Below are positions 19,572 to 29,413 of a stretch of DNA of 64,000 bases, one piece after another; position 1 is the stretch's first letter, and every line of letters begins with the position of its first letter. Made by a program: the position numbers and the translations under genes. The stretch is taken from assembly GCF_041154505.1 (NCBI RefSeq), contig NZ_AP028672.1, positions 744,001 through 808,000 on the forward strand. The letters are read 5' to 3'. The notes below the pieces were generated by a model that had not been told where the DNA came from, did not search any database, and was given only the letters and a program-made list of their open reading frames with translations. Source of the stretch: Acidovorax sp. A79 (GTDB lineage Bacteria; Pseudomonadota; Gammaproteobacteria; Burkholderiales; Burkholderiaceae_C).

Positions 19572-20111
19572 TCAGTCGTCCTCGGCGGCGCTGATATCGG
19601 GGAAGAGCACTTCCGTGAAGCCGAACTGCGTGAAATCGCGCACCCGCATCGGGTACAGCTTGCCAACGAGGTGGTCGCACTCGTGCTGCACCACACGGGC
19701 ATGAAAGCCGTCCACCGTGCGGTCTATGCGGTCGCCGTAAGGATCGAACCCCGTGTAGCGGATGCGCGCCCACCGGGGGACCTTGCCGCGCAGCCCCGGC
19801 ACGGAAAGGCAGCCTTCCCAGTCCTCCTCTTCTTCATCGCCCAGCGGCGTGATGACGGGATTGAGCAGGACGGTGGGAGGAATCACCGGACGCTCGGGGT
19901 AGCGCGGATTGCGTTCGCCGGAGCCAAAGATCACGAGCTGCAGATCCACGCCGATCTGCGGCGCGGCAAGCCCCGCCCCATTGACGGAGCGCATGGTGTC
20001 GAACATGTCCCGCACCAGAAGATGAAGATCGTCTGTATCGAATGCAGTCACGGGCTGGGCAACGCGCAGCAGGCGCGGATCGCCCATCTTCAGGATGGTG
20101 TGGATGGTCAT
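19572..20111 (-). CDS. def: Peptide deformylase
   Basis: A 179-residue metalloenzyme removing the formyl group from nascent proteins. The three family motifs are intact: GLAAPQIGV (about residues 48-56), [11 protein letters not shown] and [10 protein letters not shown] with the HExxH metal site. The C-terminal tail [15 protein letters not shown] is short. No fmt gene is adjacent, so this looks like a free-standing def copy; many Burkholderiales carry a second one next to fmt (recalled), which would be elsewhere. The start at 20111 ([15 protein letters not shown]) matches family N termini. It is divergent from the DUF454 gene. Confidence 0.95.
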   Translation of the reverse strand: MTIHTILKMGDPRLLRVAQPVTAFDTDDLHLLVRDMFDTMRSVNGAGLAAPQIGVDLQLVIFGSGERNPRYPERPVIPPTVLLNPVITPLGDEEEEDWEGCLSVPGLRGKVPRWARIRYTGFDPYGDRIDRTVDGFHARVVQHECDHLVGKLYPMRVRDFTQFGFTEVLFPDISAAEDD

Positions 20112-20212
20112 CGGTGTGAAATTTCTGCGAAAGCGGCTGGCGCGCGCCAGCCTGCGGCAGCATAGCGCGTGTCGGCGCGCCGCGCAGCGGCGCGCCCATT
20201 CACAATACCGGC

Positions 20213-20635
20213 ATGGACTCTCCTCCAGACCAGGCCTCCACCGACACGGCCCCGCCCCTGCGTCCCTTGCCATGGCCCGCCCGCTGGCTGCTGCTGGTCT
20301 TTGCCGTGGCGTGCCTGGCGATGGGCATCATCGGCGTCATCGTTCCCGGGCTGCCCACCACGGTGTTCATTCTCATGGCGGCATGGGCTGCGGCCCGCAG
20401 TTCGCCCCGGCTGTACCGCTGGCTCTGGAACCACCGCCTGTTCGGCCCGCTCTTGCGCAACTGGGCCCAGGGAGGCTGCGTGAGCCGGCGCGCCAAATGG
20501 AGCGCCACGTGCCTCATGGCGCTGAGTGGGATCGTGCTGTTTGCGACGGGCACGCGCACCTGGATCGCCGTGCTCGCCATCACCTGCATGGCGTGCGTGC
20601 TGGCCTGGCTGTGGCGCAGGCCCGAGCCGCAGTGA
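20213..20635 (+). CDS. DUF454 (YbaN-like) inner-membrane protein
   Basis: A 140-residue membrane protein. After a proline-rich start, [25 protein letters not shown] holds the DUF454 signature GxxGxxxPxLPTTPF-like, followed by [21 protein letters not shown] and two more hydrophobic segments near the C terminus. Function is unknown. A CACAAT box ends six bases before the ATG and no Shine-Dalgarno is visible, so the mRNA may be leaderless. Confidence 0.85.
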   Translation: MDSPPDQASTDTAPPLRPLPWPARWLLLVFAVACLAMGIIGVIVPGLPTTVFILMAAWAAARSSPRLYRWLWNHRLFGPLLRNWAQGGCVSRRAKWSATCLMALSGIVLFATGTRTWIAVLAITCMACVLAWLWRRPEPQ

Positions 20636-20743
20636 GCGAATGGGCAGCATCTACAGCCAGGCATGCGCCCCGCACTCCCGGCCGGGGCACCGTGCAAATC
20701 GTCGGGCACATCCGCGAAGCGGCTGGAGCCCATTTTTTATGTA

Positions 20744-20749
20744 TATAAT
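20744..20749 (+). promoter_or_regulatory. -10 box of the tRNA-Asn promoter
   Basis: A perfect TATAAT sits 11 bp before the first tRNA-Asn, in an AT-rich tract (TTTTTTATGTATATAAT) that contrasts with the surrounding GC-rich DNA. The -35 region is poor. Confidence 0.65.
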
Positions 20750-20760
20750 CTAAGTCTTGT

Positions 20761-20836
20761 TCCTCGATAGCTCAGTCGGTAGAGCGCCGGACTGTTAATC
20801 CGTAGGTCCCTGGTTCGAGCCCAGGTCGAGGAGCCA
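20761..20836 (+). tRNA. tRNA-Asn (GTT)
   Basis: 76 nt with an encoded CCA end. Acceptor arms TCCTCGA and TCGAGGA pair fully, with discriminator G. The D-loop AGTCGGTAGAG, anticodon loop CTGTTAA with anticodon GTT and the T-arm GGTTCGAGCCC are all present. Confidence 0.97.
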
Positions 20837-20845
20837 AGAATTTGC

Positions 20846-20874
20846 AGGCCCTGCATGTGTACGCGGGGCCTTTT
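20846..20874 (+). terminator. Possible weak terminator between the tRNA-Asn genes
   Basis: Stem AGGCCC/GGGCCT with a 14-base loop followed by TTTT. It lies between the two tRNA genes and could reduce read-through, but the loop is large and the second tRNA lacks its own obvious promoter. Confidence 0.4.
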
Positions 20875-20887
20875 ACATACCGATCAT

Positions 20888-20963
20888 TCCTCGATAGCTC
20901 AGTCGGTAGAGCGCCGGACTGTTAATCCGTAGGTCCCTGGTTCGAGCCCAGGTCGAGGAGCCA
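20888..20963 (+). tRNA. tRNA-Asn (GTT), second identical copy
   Basis: Identical over all 76 nt, including the CCA end, to the copy at 20761-20836, 127 bp away. Only a few flanking bases are shared, so the duplication unit is essentially the tRNA itself. Probably co-transcribed from the upstream promoter. Confidence 0.97.
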
Positions 20964-20969
20964 CTCAGA

Positions 20970-21003
20970 AAGCCCACCATGCCCACGCATGGTGGGCTTT
21001 TTG
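20970..21003 (+). terminator. Rho-independent terminator after the tRNA-Asn pair
   Basis: AAGCCCACCATG and CATGGTGGGCTT form a 12-bp stem with a short loop, followed by a T-run (TTTTTGT). Confidence 0.9.
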
Positions 21004-21091
21004 TCGCCGGCTTCATCTGCGCCGCGCACGCCCGGGTTGCCGGACAATAAGTCAGTCCCTTTGTCGTTGTTGTTTACCCGCGCACCATCCC

Positions 21092-21847
21092 ATGCCCCCG
21101 CAATTGCCCTGGCTGGAACCCGAAGACCGTTTGCCGCATCCCGCGACCGCATGGGGACCGCAGGACCCCGCACCCGGGCTCCTGGCGGCAGGTGGCGCGC
21201 TGGCGGTGGCGCAGTTGCGGGCGGCATACGCCCAGGGCACCTTTCCCTGGTACGGCCCGGGGCAGCCCATCCTGTGGTGGGCCCCCGATCCCCGCATGGT
21301 GCTGCCCACCGCGGAGTTCAGGCTGCACCGCTCCCTGCGCAGGACGCTGCAGGCATTCCGCACCGATGCAGCCTGCCAGATCCGCGTGGACCATGCTTTC
21401 CGGGAAGTCATCACGGCCTGCGCCACCAAGGAACGCGATGGCCAAGTGGGCACCTGGATCGTGCCCGAGATGATCGAAGCCTACATCCGCCTCCATGCGG
21501 CAGGGTATGCCCACAGCGTCGAGACCTGGGTTGAAGGACGGCTGGTGGGCGGCCTGTACTGCGTGGCCCTCGGCCAGGCAGTGTTCGGCGAATCGATGTT
21601 CGCCCACGCCACGGACGCATCGAAGATCGCGCTCGCGGCCCTGGTGGGCCTGTGCCGCCACCACGGCGTTGCGATGATCGACTGCCAGCAGAACACGCGC
21701 CACCTCGCCTCCCTGGGAGCCCGGGAGATTCCCCGCGCGCAGTTCCTGGCCGAGATCCAGAAGACCCAGCACCTTCCGCCACCGCCCTGGGCCTTCGACC
21801 CCGTATACTGGAACGGGCTGCTGCCCTCCACCGTGTCCACGGCATGA
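21092..21847 (+). CDS. aat: Leucyl/phenylalanyl-tRNA--protein transferase
   Basis: A 251-residue enzyme that adds Leu or Phe from aminoacyl-tRNA to proteins with N-terminal Lys or Arg, marking them for ClpS/ClpAP. Family motifs: [58 protein letters not shown] and [20 protein letters not shown]. The stop overlaps the start of bpt (ATGA at 21844), so both N-degron enzymes are translationally coupled. Confidence 0.96.
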   Translation: MPPQLPWLEPEDRLPHPATAWGPQDPAPGLLAAGGALAVAQLRAAYAQGTFPWYGPGQPILWWAPDPRMVLPTAEFRLHRSLRRTLQAFRTDAACQIRVDHAFREVITACATKERDGQVGTWIVPEMIEAYIRLHAAGYAHSVETWVEGRLVGGLYCVALGQAVFGESMFAHATDASKIALAALVGLCRHHGVAMIDCQQNTRHLASLGAREIPRAQFLAEIQKTQHLPPPPWAFDPVYWNGLLPSTVSTA

Positions 21848-22590
21848 CGCAACTCAACGACCTTCCACTGCAAACCCTGCAGTTCTATGCGACAGCCCCC
21901 TACCCCTGCAGCTACCTGCCGGACAGACAGGCTCGGTCGCAGGTGGCCACGCCCAGCCACCTGATTCAGAGCGACGTGTATTCCGACCTCGTCGCCAAGG
22001 GGTTCCGGCGCAGCGGCATGTTCACCTACCGTCCCTACTGCGATGGCTGCCAGGCCTGCACTCCGCTGCGCGTGCTCGTGAATGAGTTCCAACCCGATCG
22101 AAGCCAGCGGCGAGCGACCGTTCGACATGGCGGCCTGCAGGCGCGCGTGCTGCGCCTGTGCTTCGTGCCCGAGCACTACCAGCTCTACCTGCGCTACCAG
22201 AATGGCCGCCACGCGGGCGGCGGCATGGACCATGACAGCATCGACCAGTACACCCAGTTCCTGCTGCAAAGCCGGGTGAATTCGCGCCTCGTGGAGTTCC
22301 GCGAAACGGATGCCAGCGGCGAGCCCGGCGCGCTCAAGATGGTATCCATCCTGGATGTGCTCGACGACGGGCTTTCCGCGGTCTACACCTTCTACGAGCC
22401 CGAGCCCCACTGCAGCTACGGTACCTACAACGTGATGTGGCAGATCGCGCAGGCGCGCTCCCTGGGGCTCCCCCATGTCTATCTGGGCTACTGGATCGAA
22501 GCCAGCCCCAAGATGAACTACAAGGCCCGCTTTCACCCCCACGAAGTCCGCACCGATGGCGCGTGGCACCGCGCCGAACAAGGCGCCTGA
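21844..22590 (+). CDS. bpt: Aspartate/glutamate leucyltransferase (arginyltransferase family)
   Basis: A 248-residue transferase of the ATE family. The Bpt branch adds Leu to N-terminal Asp or Glu. The N-terminal half has [20 protein letters not shown] and the cysteine cluster [13 protein letters not shown]; the C-terminal half has [19 protein letters not shown] and [20 protein letters not shown], all standard for bacterial Bpt. Coupled to aat by a four-base overlap; together they widen the set of N-degrons delivered to ClpS. The symbol ate is also used for this family. Confidence 0.94.
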   Translation: MTQLNDLPLQTLQFYATAPYPCSYLPDRQARSQVATPSHLIQSDVYSDLVAKGFRRSGMFTYRPYCDGCQACTPLRVLVNEFQPDRSQRRATVRHGGLQARVLRLCFVPEHYQLYLRYQNGRHAGGGMDHDSIDQYTQFLLQSRVNSRLVEFRETDASGEPGALKMVSILDVLDDGLSAVYTFYEPEPHCSYGTYNVMWQIAQARSLGLPHVYLGYWIEASPKMNYKARFHPHEVRTDGAWHRAEQGA

Positions 22591-22646
22591 ATGCAGGATT
22601 GAATTTCACAAGATAAAATGCTGCGGCCCTCATTGCATCGCCGCCC

Positions 22647-23477
22647 ATGAAAAAAATCGATCCCAGCATTCCTGCCAAACCCAGCGTTCAGGTGCTTGAA
22701 CGCATGTTTACGCTGATCGATGTGCTGGCGTCGCGCGAGGAGGCGATCTCCCTCAAGGAAATCAGCGAGAAGACGGGGCTGCACCCCTCCACCACGCACC
22801 GCATCCTGAACGACCTCACGATCGGCCGCTTCGTGGACCGGCCGGAATCCGGCAGCTACCGGCTGGGCATGCGCCTGCTGGAACTGGGCAACCTCGTCAA
22901 GGCGCGCCTGAGCGTGCGCGATGCCGCCCTGACCCCCATGCGCAACCTGCACAAGCTGATCCAGCAACCGGTCAATCTGAGCATGCGGCAGGGGGATGAG
23001 ATTGTCTACGTGGAGCGCGCCTACAGCGAGCGCTCGGGCATGCAGGTGGTACGCGCCATCGGCGGGCGCGCCCCCCTGCACCTGACATCGACGGGCAAGC
23101 TCTTCCTGGCCCTGGACGATCCCCAGCGCGTGCGGGCCTACGCCACGCGCACCGGGCTGGCGGGACACACGCGCAACAGCATCACCCAGCTGCCCAACCT
23201 TGAGCGCGAACTCGCCAAGGCACGGCAGTACGGGATTGCCCGCGACAACGAGGAACTGGAGCTGGGCGTGCGCTGCATGGCCGCCGGCGTCTATGACGAC
23301 CAGGGCAAGCTGGTGGCGGGTCTGTCGATATCGGCCCCGGCGGACCGGCTGGACGAAGGGTGGCTGCCCAAATTGCAAGCCACGGCCAACGAGATCTCGC
23401 TCGCGCTGGGCCACGTACCCACCAGCACCGAGGCATCGGCATCCAGCGAAGCCGGCTTGCGTGCAGGCCTTCGCTGA
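22647..23477 (+). CDS. IclR family transcriptional regulator
   Basis: A 276-residue DNA-binding regulator. Residues about 12-72 form the winged helix (QVLERMFTLIDVL, ISLKEISEKTGLHPSTTHRI); residues about 85-260 are the IclR effector domain, with GDEIVYVERAYSERSG, PLHLTSTGKLFLA and the LGVRCMAAGVYDDQGKLVAGLSIS block. The effector is unknown, and no catabolic gene cluster is adjacent to suggest one. An AT-rich tract with GATAAAAT lies 28 bp upstream and may be its promoter. Convergent with pbpG. Confidence 0.92.
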   Translation: MKKIDPSIPAKPSVQVLERMFTLIDVLASREEAISLKEISEKTGLHPSTTHRILNDLTIGRFVDRPESGSYRLGMRLLELGNLVKARLSVRDAALTPMRNLHKLIQQPVNLSMRQGDEIVYVERAYSERSGMQVVRAIGGRAPLHLTSTGKLFLALDDPQRVRAYATRTGLAGHTRNSITQLPNLERELAKARQYGIARDNEELELGVRCMAAGVYDDQGKLVAGLSISAPADRLDEGWLPKLQATANEISLALGHVPTSTEASASSEAGLRAGLR

Positions 23478-23631
23478 GCGGCGCACCACGACCCCAGAAG
23501 CCACCACGCATGAAATGAAAAAGCCGACACAGGCGGGTAATGCCTGGTCGGCCCATGGATGATCAATGCGCTTCGATGGCACCACGGCCCCGGCGGGGCC
23601 GCTGGCGCGGGAAGCTAGCTGCCGCTATCGG

Positions 23632-24711
23632 CTAGCCATTGCTTCCGGCCCGGGCCTGCAACGGGGTCGCCAGGGATGGCATCGACTCCACCCAGTGGCG
23701 CACGCGCTCCGCATCCCCCAGCCGGCTGAACTTGCCCGCGGAATCCAGAAACACCATGATGAGCTTGCGCCCGGCGATCTGCGTCTGCATCACAAGGCAG
23801 CGGCCCGCCTCGGAGATATAGCCCGTCTTTTGCAGTCCGATATCCCAGGTGGGGTTCTTTACCAGCCCGTTGGTATTGTTGTACTGCAGCGTTCTCGGGC
23901 CCACGGCCACCTCATAGCCCGGAGACGTGGACAGCTCGCGCAGCAAGGGATCGCTGTGCGCCACATTCACCAAGGTGGCCAGGTCCCGGGCGCTGGACTG
24001 GTTGCGGCTGGACAGCCCCGTGGGCTCCACATAGCGGGTGTCGGTCATGCCCAGCAAACGGGCCTTGGCGTTCATCTGCGCCACGAAAGCCTCCAGGCCA
24101 CCAGGGTAGGTACGGCCCAGCGCATGCGCAGCCCGGTTCTCGCTGGACATGAGGGCCAGATGCAGCATCTCGCCCCGGGTCAGCGTGGAACCCACCGTCA
24201 GGCGCGAGCGGCTGCCCTTTTCCGTATCGACGTCGTCCTGCGTGATGGTGATCGGTTCATCCATCGGCAGCTTGGCCTGGGAAATGAGCATCCCGGTCAT
24301 GAGCTTGGTCAGGGACGCGATGGGCAGCACCGCATGGTCATTCTTGCTCAGCAGGACCTCGTGCGTGTCCTGGTCGATGACCAGGGCCACACTCGACTTC
24401 AGATCCAATGGATCGTTGACCTCGTGCAGGCCCGCCATCTGCCCGAAGGACTGCTTGGCCGGCACGAACGCCACGCGGGTGGCTGCCTTGGAGGTCTTGG
24501 CCGTCACGCGCACGGCCCTGGTGGAGGCAGCAGCCACCTTGCGGGGCGCAACGCCCCGTTTGGCAGTGGCCGTGCTGATCTGCTGTTTTTTGTCCGAGGC
24601 TTTCTTGCGCTCGCCTGCGTGCGCGGCCGGGGCAGCCAGGACGGCGCTCACGGCGACAACGCTCAAAATTTGAAAGAAACGGCTCACTGCGGCGCGGTGG
24701 CGATGGTGCAT
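23632..24711 (-). CDS. pbpG: D-alanyl-D-alanine endopeptidase (PbpG-like, peptidase S11)
   Basis: A 359-residue periplasmic penicillin-binding enzyme with a signal peptide (about residues 1-32, cleavage after AHA), a Lys/Ala-rich basic linker (33-90) and an S11 catalytic domain. Active-site motifs: Ser133-Leu-Thr-Lys136, Ser190-Glu-Asn192 and Lys295-Thr-Gly297. It would cleave cross-links in peptidoglycan. The basic linker is longer than in E. coli PBP7 (about 310 residues). The ATG at 24711 is used in preference to the in-frame TTG one codon upstream. A terminator separates it from leuA, so it needs its own promoter within 24712-24756. Confidence 0.93.
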   Translation of the reverse strand: MHHRHRAAVSRFFQILSVVAVSAVLAAPAAHAGERKKASDKKQQISTATAKRGVAPRKVAAASTRAVRVTAKTSKAATRVAFVPAKQSFGQMAGLHEVNDPLDLKSSVALVIDQDTHEVLLSKNDHAVLPIASLTKLMTGMLISQAKLPMDEPITITQDDVDTEKGSRSRLTVGSTLTRGEMLHLALMSSENRAAHALGRTYPGGLEAFVAQMNAKARLLGMTDTRYVEPTGLSSRNQSSARDLATLVNVAHSDPLLRELSTSPGYEVAVGPRTLQYNNTNGLVKNPTWDIGLQKTGYISEAGRCLVMQTQIAGRKLIMVFLDSAGKFSRLGDAERVRHWVESMPSLATPLQARAGSNG

Positions 24712-24756
24712 CAAAGTGCTCCAAACGGTAATAGGTGTTGAGCAGTGTACAGAATC

Positions 24757-24794
24757 AAAAAAAGTCGCGCAAGATCAATGCCTTGCGCGACTTT
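24757..24794 (-). terminator. Rho-independent terminator after leuA
   Basis: On the minus strand a 13-bp perfect stem (AAAGTCGCGCAAG with CTTGCGCGACTTT, 8-base loop) is followed by TTTTG. It ends the leuA transcript before pbpG. Confidence 0.92.
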
Positions 24795-24827
24795 CCGAGA
24801 AAGTGAATGAAATTATAAATTGTTCAT

Positions 24828-26366
24828 TCAACCTTGTGCAGCCACCCGGTCAGCTTTACTTTGTAACTTGTTCAGCGCGCTGAGGTATGCCTTGGCCGAA
24901 GCCACCACGATGTCCGGATCCGCGCCCACGCCATTGACCACGCGGCCGCTGTTTTGCAGGCGCACCGTGACCTCGCCCTGGCTCTCGGTCGAGCCGCTGA
25001 TGGCATTGACCGAGTACAGCACCATCTCCGCCCCGCTCTTGACGTGCGATTCAATGGCCTTGAGCGAGGCGTCCACGGGGCCGTTGCCTTCGGATTCGCC
25101 GCGCACTTCATGGCCGTCGACCGTGAAGACGATGCGCGCGCGGGGGTGCTCACCCGTTTCGCTCTGCTGAAAAAGGGAGACAAAGCCGTACTGCTCCTTC
25201 TCGCTGGTCACGCTCTCGTCGCTGACCAGCGCCAGGATGTCCTCATCGAAGATTTCGCTCTTGCGGTCCGCCAACTCCTTGAAGCGGGTGAACGCCGTAT
25301 TGACCTCGGTTTCGCTCTCCAGGCTCACGCCCAGTTCCTGCAAGCGCTGCTTGAAGGCATTGCGGCCGCTCAGCTTGCCCAGCACGATCTTGTTGGCGCT
25401 CCAGCCCACGTCCTCGGCGCGCATGATCTCGTAGGTGTCGCGCGCCTTGAGCACGCCATCCTGGTGGATGCCCGAGGCATGTGCGAACGCGTTGGCGCCC
25501 ACCACGGCCTTGTTGGGCTGCACCACGAAACCGGTGGTCTGGCTGACCATGCGGCTGGCGGCCACGATGTGCTGCGTGTCGATGTTGAGGTCGAGGTTGA
25601 AATAGTCCCGGCGGGTCTTGACCGCCATCACCACCTCTTCGAGCGAGCAGTTGCCCGCGCGCTCGCCCAGGCCGTTGATCGTGCACTCCACCTGGCGCGC
25701 ACCGCCGATCTTCACGCCAGCGAGCGAGTTGGCCACCGCCATGCCCAGGTCGTTGTGGCAGTGCACGGACCAAACGGCCTTGTCGCTGTTGGGGATGCGC
25801 TCGCGCAGCGTCTTGATGAAGTTGCCATAGAGCTCGGGGATGGCGTAGCCCACGGTGTCGGGCACGTTGATGGTGGTGGCGCCCTCCGCGATCACTGCCT
25901 CCAGCACGCGGCACAGGAAATCGGGATCGCTGCGGTAGCCATCCTCGGGGCTGAACTCGATGTCGGCCACCAGGTTGCGGGCGAAACGCACCGACTGCTT
26001 GGCCTGCTCCAGCACCTGTTCGGGCGTCATGCGCAGCTTCTTCTCCATGTGCAGCGGGCTCGTGGCGATGAAGGTATGGATGCGCGCGCTGTTGGCGCCC
26101 GCCAGGGCCTCCGCCGCGCGCGCGATGTCGCGGTCGTTGGCGCGCGACAGCGAGCAGATGGTCGATTCCCTGATCGCATTGGCGATGGCCTGCACGGCTT
26201 CGAAGTCGCCGTTGGAGCTGGCCGCGAAACCGGCTTCGATCACGTCCACCTTCAGGCGCTCGAGCTGGCGCGCGATGCGCAGCTTCTCGTCCTTGGTCAT
26301 CGAGGCGCCGGGGGATTGCTCGCCATCGCGCAAGGTGGTGTCGAAAATGATCAGTTTGTCAGCCAT
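24828..26366 (-). CDS. leuA: 2-isopropylmalate synthase
   Basis: A 512-residue enzyme for the first committed step of leucine synthesis (acetyl-CoA + 2-oxoisovalerate). The HMGL-like barrel starts with [18 protein letters not shown] and contains [16 protein letters not shown] (metal-binding HxHND). [18 protein letters not shown] follows. The C-terminal allosteric domain (about residues 385-512) with [20 protein letters not shown] is present, so leucine feedback inhibition is expected. An AGGAGAAC ribosome-binding site precedes the ATG. Upstream lie a leader peptide rich in Leu codons and an attenuator hairpin, giving a second, transcriptional layer of leucine control. Confidence 0.97.
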   Translation of the reverse strand: MADKLIIFDTTLRDGEQSPGASMTKDEKLRIARQLERLKVDVIEAGFAASSNGDFEAVQAIANAIRESTICSLSRANDRDIARAAEALAGANSARIHTFIATSPLHMEKKLRMTPEQVLEQAKQSVRFARNLVADIEFSPEDGYRSDPDFLCRVLEAVIAEGATTINVPDTVGYAIPELYGNFIKTLRERIPNSDKAVWSVHCHNDLGMAVANSLAGVKIGGARQVECTINGLGERAGNCSLEEVVMAVKTRRDYFNLDLNIDTQHIVAASRMVSQTTGFVVQPNKAVVGANAFAHASGIHQDGVLKARDTYEIMRAEDVGWSANKIVLGKLSGRNAFKQRLQELGVSLESETEVNTAFTRFKELADRKSEIFDEDILALVSDESVTSEKEQYGFVSLFQQSETGEHPRARIVFTVDGHEVRGESEGNGPVDASLKAIESHVKSGAEMVLYSVNAISGSTESQGEVTVRLQNSGRVVNGVGADPDIVVASAKAYLSALNKLQSKADRVAAQG

Positions 26367-26420
26367 GTTGTTCTCCTGGTATCGGTGGGTGGGGTTCCCG
26401 CAACGTCAAAAATCTGGCGC

Positions 26421-26457
26421 CCAAAACAAAAGGCCCGTTGCGGGTGCATACGGGCCT
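26421..26457 (-). promoter_or_regulatory. Transcription attenuator of leuA
   Basis: On the minus strand, AGGCCCGT and ACGGGCCT form an 8-bp stem (26450-26457 with 26431-26438) followed by TTTTGTTTTGG, a Rho-independent terminator placed 54 bp before the leuA ATG. Its upstream arm GCCCGT (26450-26455) is also fully complementary to ACGGGC (26494-26499) inside the leader peptide gene, which gives a ready antiterminator. This is the layout of classical amino-acid attenuation. Confidence 0.85.
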
Positions 26458-26482
26458 GTGTGGAAAAAGTGTGCGCGTGCGC

Positions 26483-26536
26483 TTACTGTCTCCGCCCGTG
26501 GGGAGGTAGCAGTAGGGCCAGTGCAAACGTGTTCAT
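26483..26536 (-). CDS. leuL: leuA leader peptide
   Basis: A 17-codon open frame, MNTFALALLLPPHGRRQ, just upstream of the attenuator. Four of ten early codons are Leu (CTG, CTA, CTG, CTA). CTA is scarce in this GC-rich genome, so shortage of charged leucyl-tRNA would stall ribosomes here. Stalling at codons 6-10 leaves ACGGGC (within the His-Gly codons) free to pair with the terminator arm; finishing translation covers it. No strong Shine-Dalgarno is visible. Inference from sequence; the arrangement agrees with known leu leaders. Confidence 0.85.
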   Translation of the reverse strand: MNTFALALLLPPHGRRQ

Positions 26537-26575
26537 GCGATGCAATGTAGCACAAGTCACAACCCGCCGCCGTGG

Positions 26576-27409
26576 TCACTTGTGGAGTCCGCGCTCATCG
26601 GGTTCATCGGTCGACGTGCTGATCACGCTGCTGTGCTGGCCCTTGGCCTTGCGCCAGGCATAGACGCCGTAGCCGCTCAGCCCATAGCAGACGAACACGC
26701 CGAAAAGCACGATGGGGGGATGGATGTTGATGACCGCGATGCCCAGCGCTATCAGCACGATGGCGGCAAAGGGCACGCTCTTCTTCATCTGCACGTCCTT
26801 GAAGCTGTAGAACGGCACGTTGGTCACCATGGTGAGTCCCGCATACAGCGTGAAGGCGAACATGACCCAGGTGGTCTGCGTCCAGGTCAGCCACAGGTCT
26901 TCTCCCGGATGCACCCCCAGCTCCGTCATGAGCCAGATGAAGCCGGCCACCAGGGCAGCGGCGGCTGGCGAAGGCAGCCCCTGGAAGTAGCGCTTGTCCA
27001 CCACGCTGGTATTCACATTGAAGCGCGCAAGGCGCAAGGCCGCGCAGGCGCAGTACACGAACGCGGCGATCCAGCCCCACCGGCCCAGGCCCTGGAGCGA
27101 CCACTCATAGGCGATCAGCGCGGGCGCCGCTCCAAACGAGACCATGTCGGACAGCGAATCCATCTGCTCGCCAAACGCGCTCTGCGTATTGGTCATGCGC
27201 GCAACGCGTCCGTCCAGGCTGTCCAGCACCATGGCGCAGAAGACGCCCACCGCCGCCATGTCGAACCGGCCGTTCATGGCCATCACGATCGAATAGAAAC
27301 CACCGAACAGGGCCGCCAGCGTGAACAGGTTGGGCAGGATGTAGATGCCTTTGCGCCGCTTGCGCACCATCACACCGGGGTTGTCGGTGGATTCATTGCC
27401 GTCATGCAT
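26576..27409 (-). CDS. pssA: CDP-diacylglycerol--serine O-phosphatidyltransferase
   Basis: A 277-residue membrane enzyme making phosphatidylserine, the precursor of phosphatidylethanolamine. The CDP-alcohol phosphatidyltransferase motif DG-xx-AR-x8-G-xxx-D-xxx-D is complete at Asp66-Gly67, Ala70-Arg71, Gly80, Asp84 and Asp88. Seven or eight hydrophobic segments follow. It lies between ilvC and leuA, a known order in Burkholderiales; psd is not present here. The ATG at 27409 is preceded at 8-nt distance by GGAGG (27418-27422), which lies within a dispersed repeat. An in-frame TTG one codon upstream is less likely to be used. Confidence 0.95.
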   Translation of the reverse strand: MHDGNESTDNPGVMVRKRRKGIYILPNLFTLAALFGGFYSIVMAMNGRFDMAAVGVFCAMVLDSLDGRVARMTNTQSAFGEQMDSLSDMVSFGAAPALIAYEWSLQGLGRWGWIAAFVYCACAALRLARFNVNTSVVDKRYFQGLPSPAAAALVAGFIWLMTELGVHPGEDLWLTWTQTTWVMFAFTLYAGLTMVTNVPFYSFKDVQMKKSVPFAAIVLIALGIAVINIHPPIVLFGVFVCYGLSGYGVYAWRKAKGQHSSVISTSTDEPDERGLHK

Positions 27410-27456
27410 CAAATAGACCTCCAGCGCTTGCCTATATTGCGCAAGCTGCTATTAAA
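27410..27456 (-). repeat. Family-1 dispersed repeat carrying the pssA ribosome-binding site
   Basis: Minus-strand copy: TTTAATAGCAGCTTGCGC, a short spacer, then GCAAGCGCTGGAGGTCTATT. Its right end runs directly into the pssA start codon, and the conserved GGAGG of the repeat is positioned as the Shine-Dalgarno sequence. Confidence 0.75.
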
Positions 27457-27630
27457 TTTATAGTTTTCAACCCTGACCCACGGAACAGGCGGCGCGCCGC
27501 ACGCGCAAAAGGCGAAGGCCGCAGTGTAGCGCCTGCCAACACGGCGTCCCGCCAAAGGAAGCGCCCCAGCCCCCGGCACAGGTGAGCGCGCTCCCAAGTA
27601 GCGGGCGGGCTTTGCGCCAGGGGTTGGCCC

Positions 27631-27662
27631 GGCAACAAAAAAGGCCACTGTGAAGTGGCCTT
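27631..27662 (-). terminator. Rho-independent terminator after ilvC
   Basis: Minus-strand stem AAGGCCACT/AGTGGCCTT (9 bp, 4-base loop) followed by TTTTTTGTTG. It separates ilvC from pssA. The remaining bases to pssA hold GC-rich sequence and a repeat copy. Confidence 0.9.
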
Positions 27663-27682
27663 TTCGTGCTTCGCACAGGAGA

Positions 27683-29270
<1,588 letters not shown>

Positions 29271-29352
29271 GATGAAGAGATTCCTCTTTTCGCTGCCCTC
29301 CCCCGTGCACGGTAATGCACGGGCTTGGCAGGCAATAGATTCGTCAAAAAGT

Positions 29353-29412
29353 GATAGCTATCAAATTGATAGCTGCTTGCGCTTGCCAATCAAGCGCTGG
29401 AGCCCGATTTTG
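29353..29412 (+). repeat. Family-1 dispersed repeat between ilvI and ilvH
   Basis: A near-consensus copy: AAATTGATAGCTGCTTGCGC, then TTGCCAATCAAGCGCTGGAG, then CCCGATTTTG. A short palindrome GATAGCTATC (29353-29362) directly abuts it. It runs to the ilvI stop codon and so sits inside the ilvIH transcript as a potential RNA hairpin. Confidence 0.8.
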
Positions 29413-29413
29413 C

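Noticed and set aside
23606..23645. Family-1 repeat at the end of pbpG
   Set aside because: Only a CGATAGCGGCAGCTAGC stretch resembles it; the inner dyad and ATTTTG end are missing.
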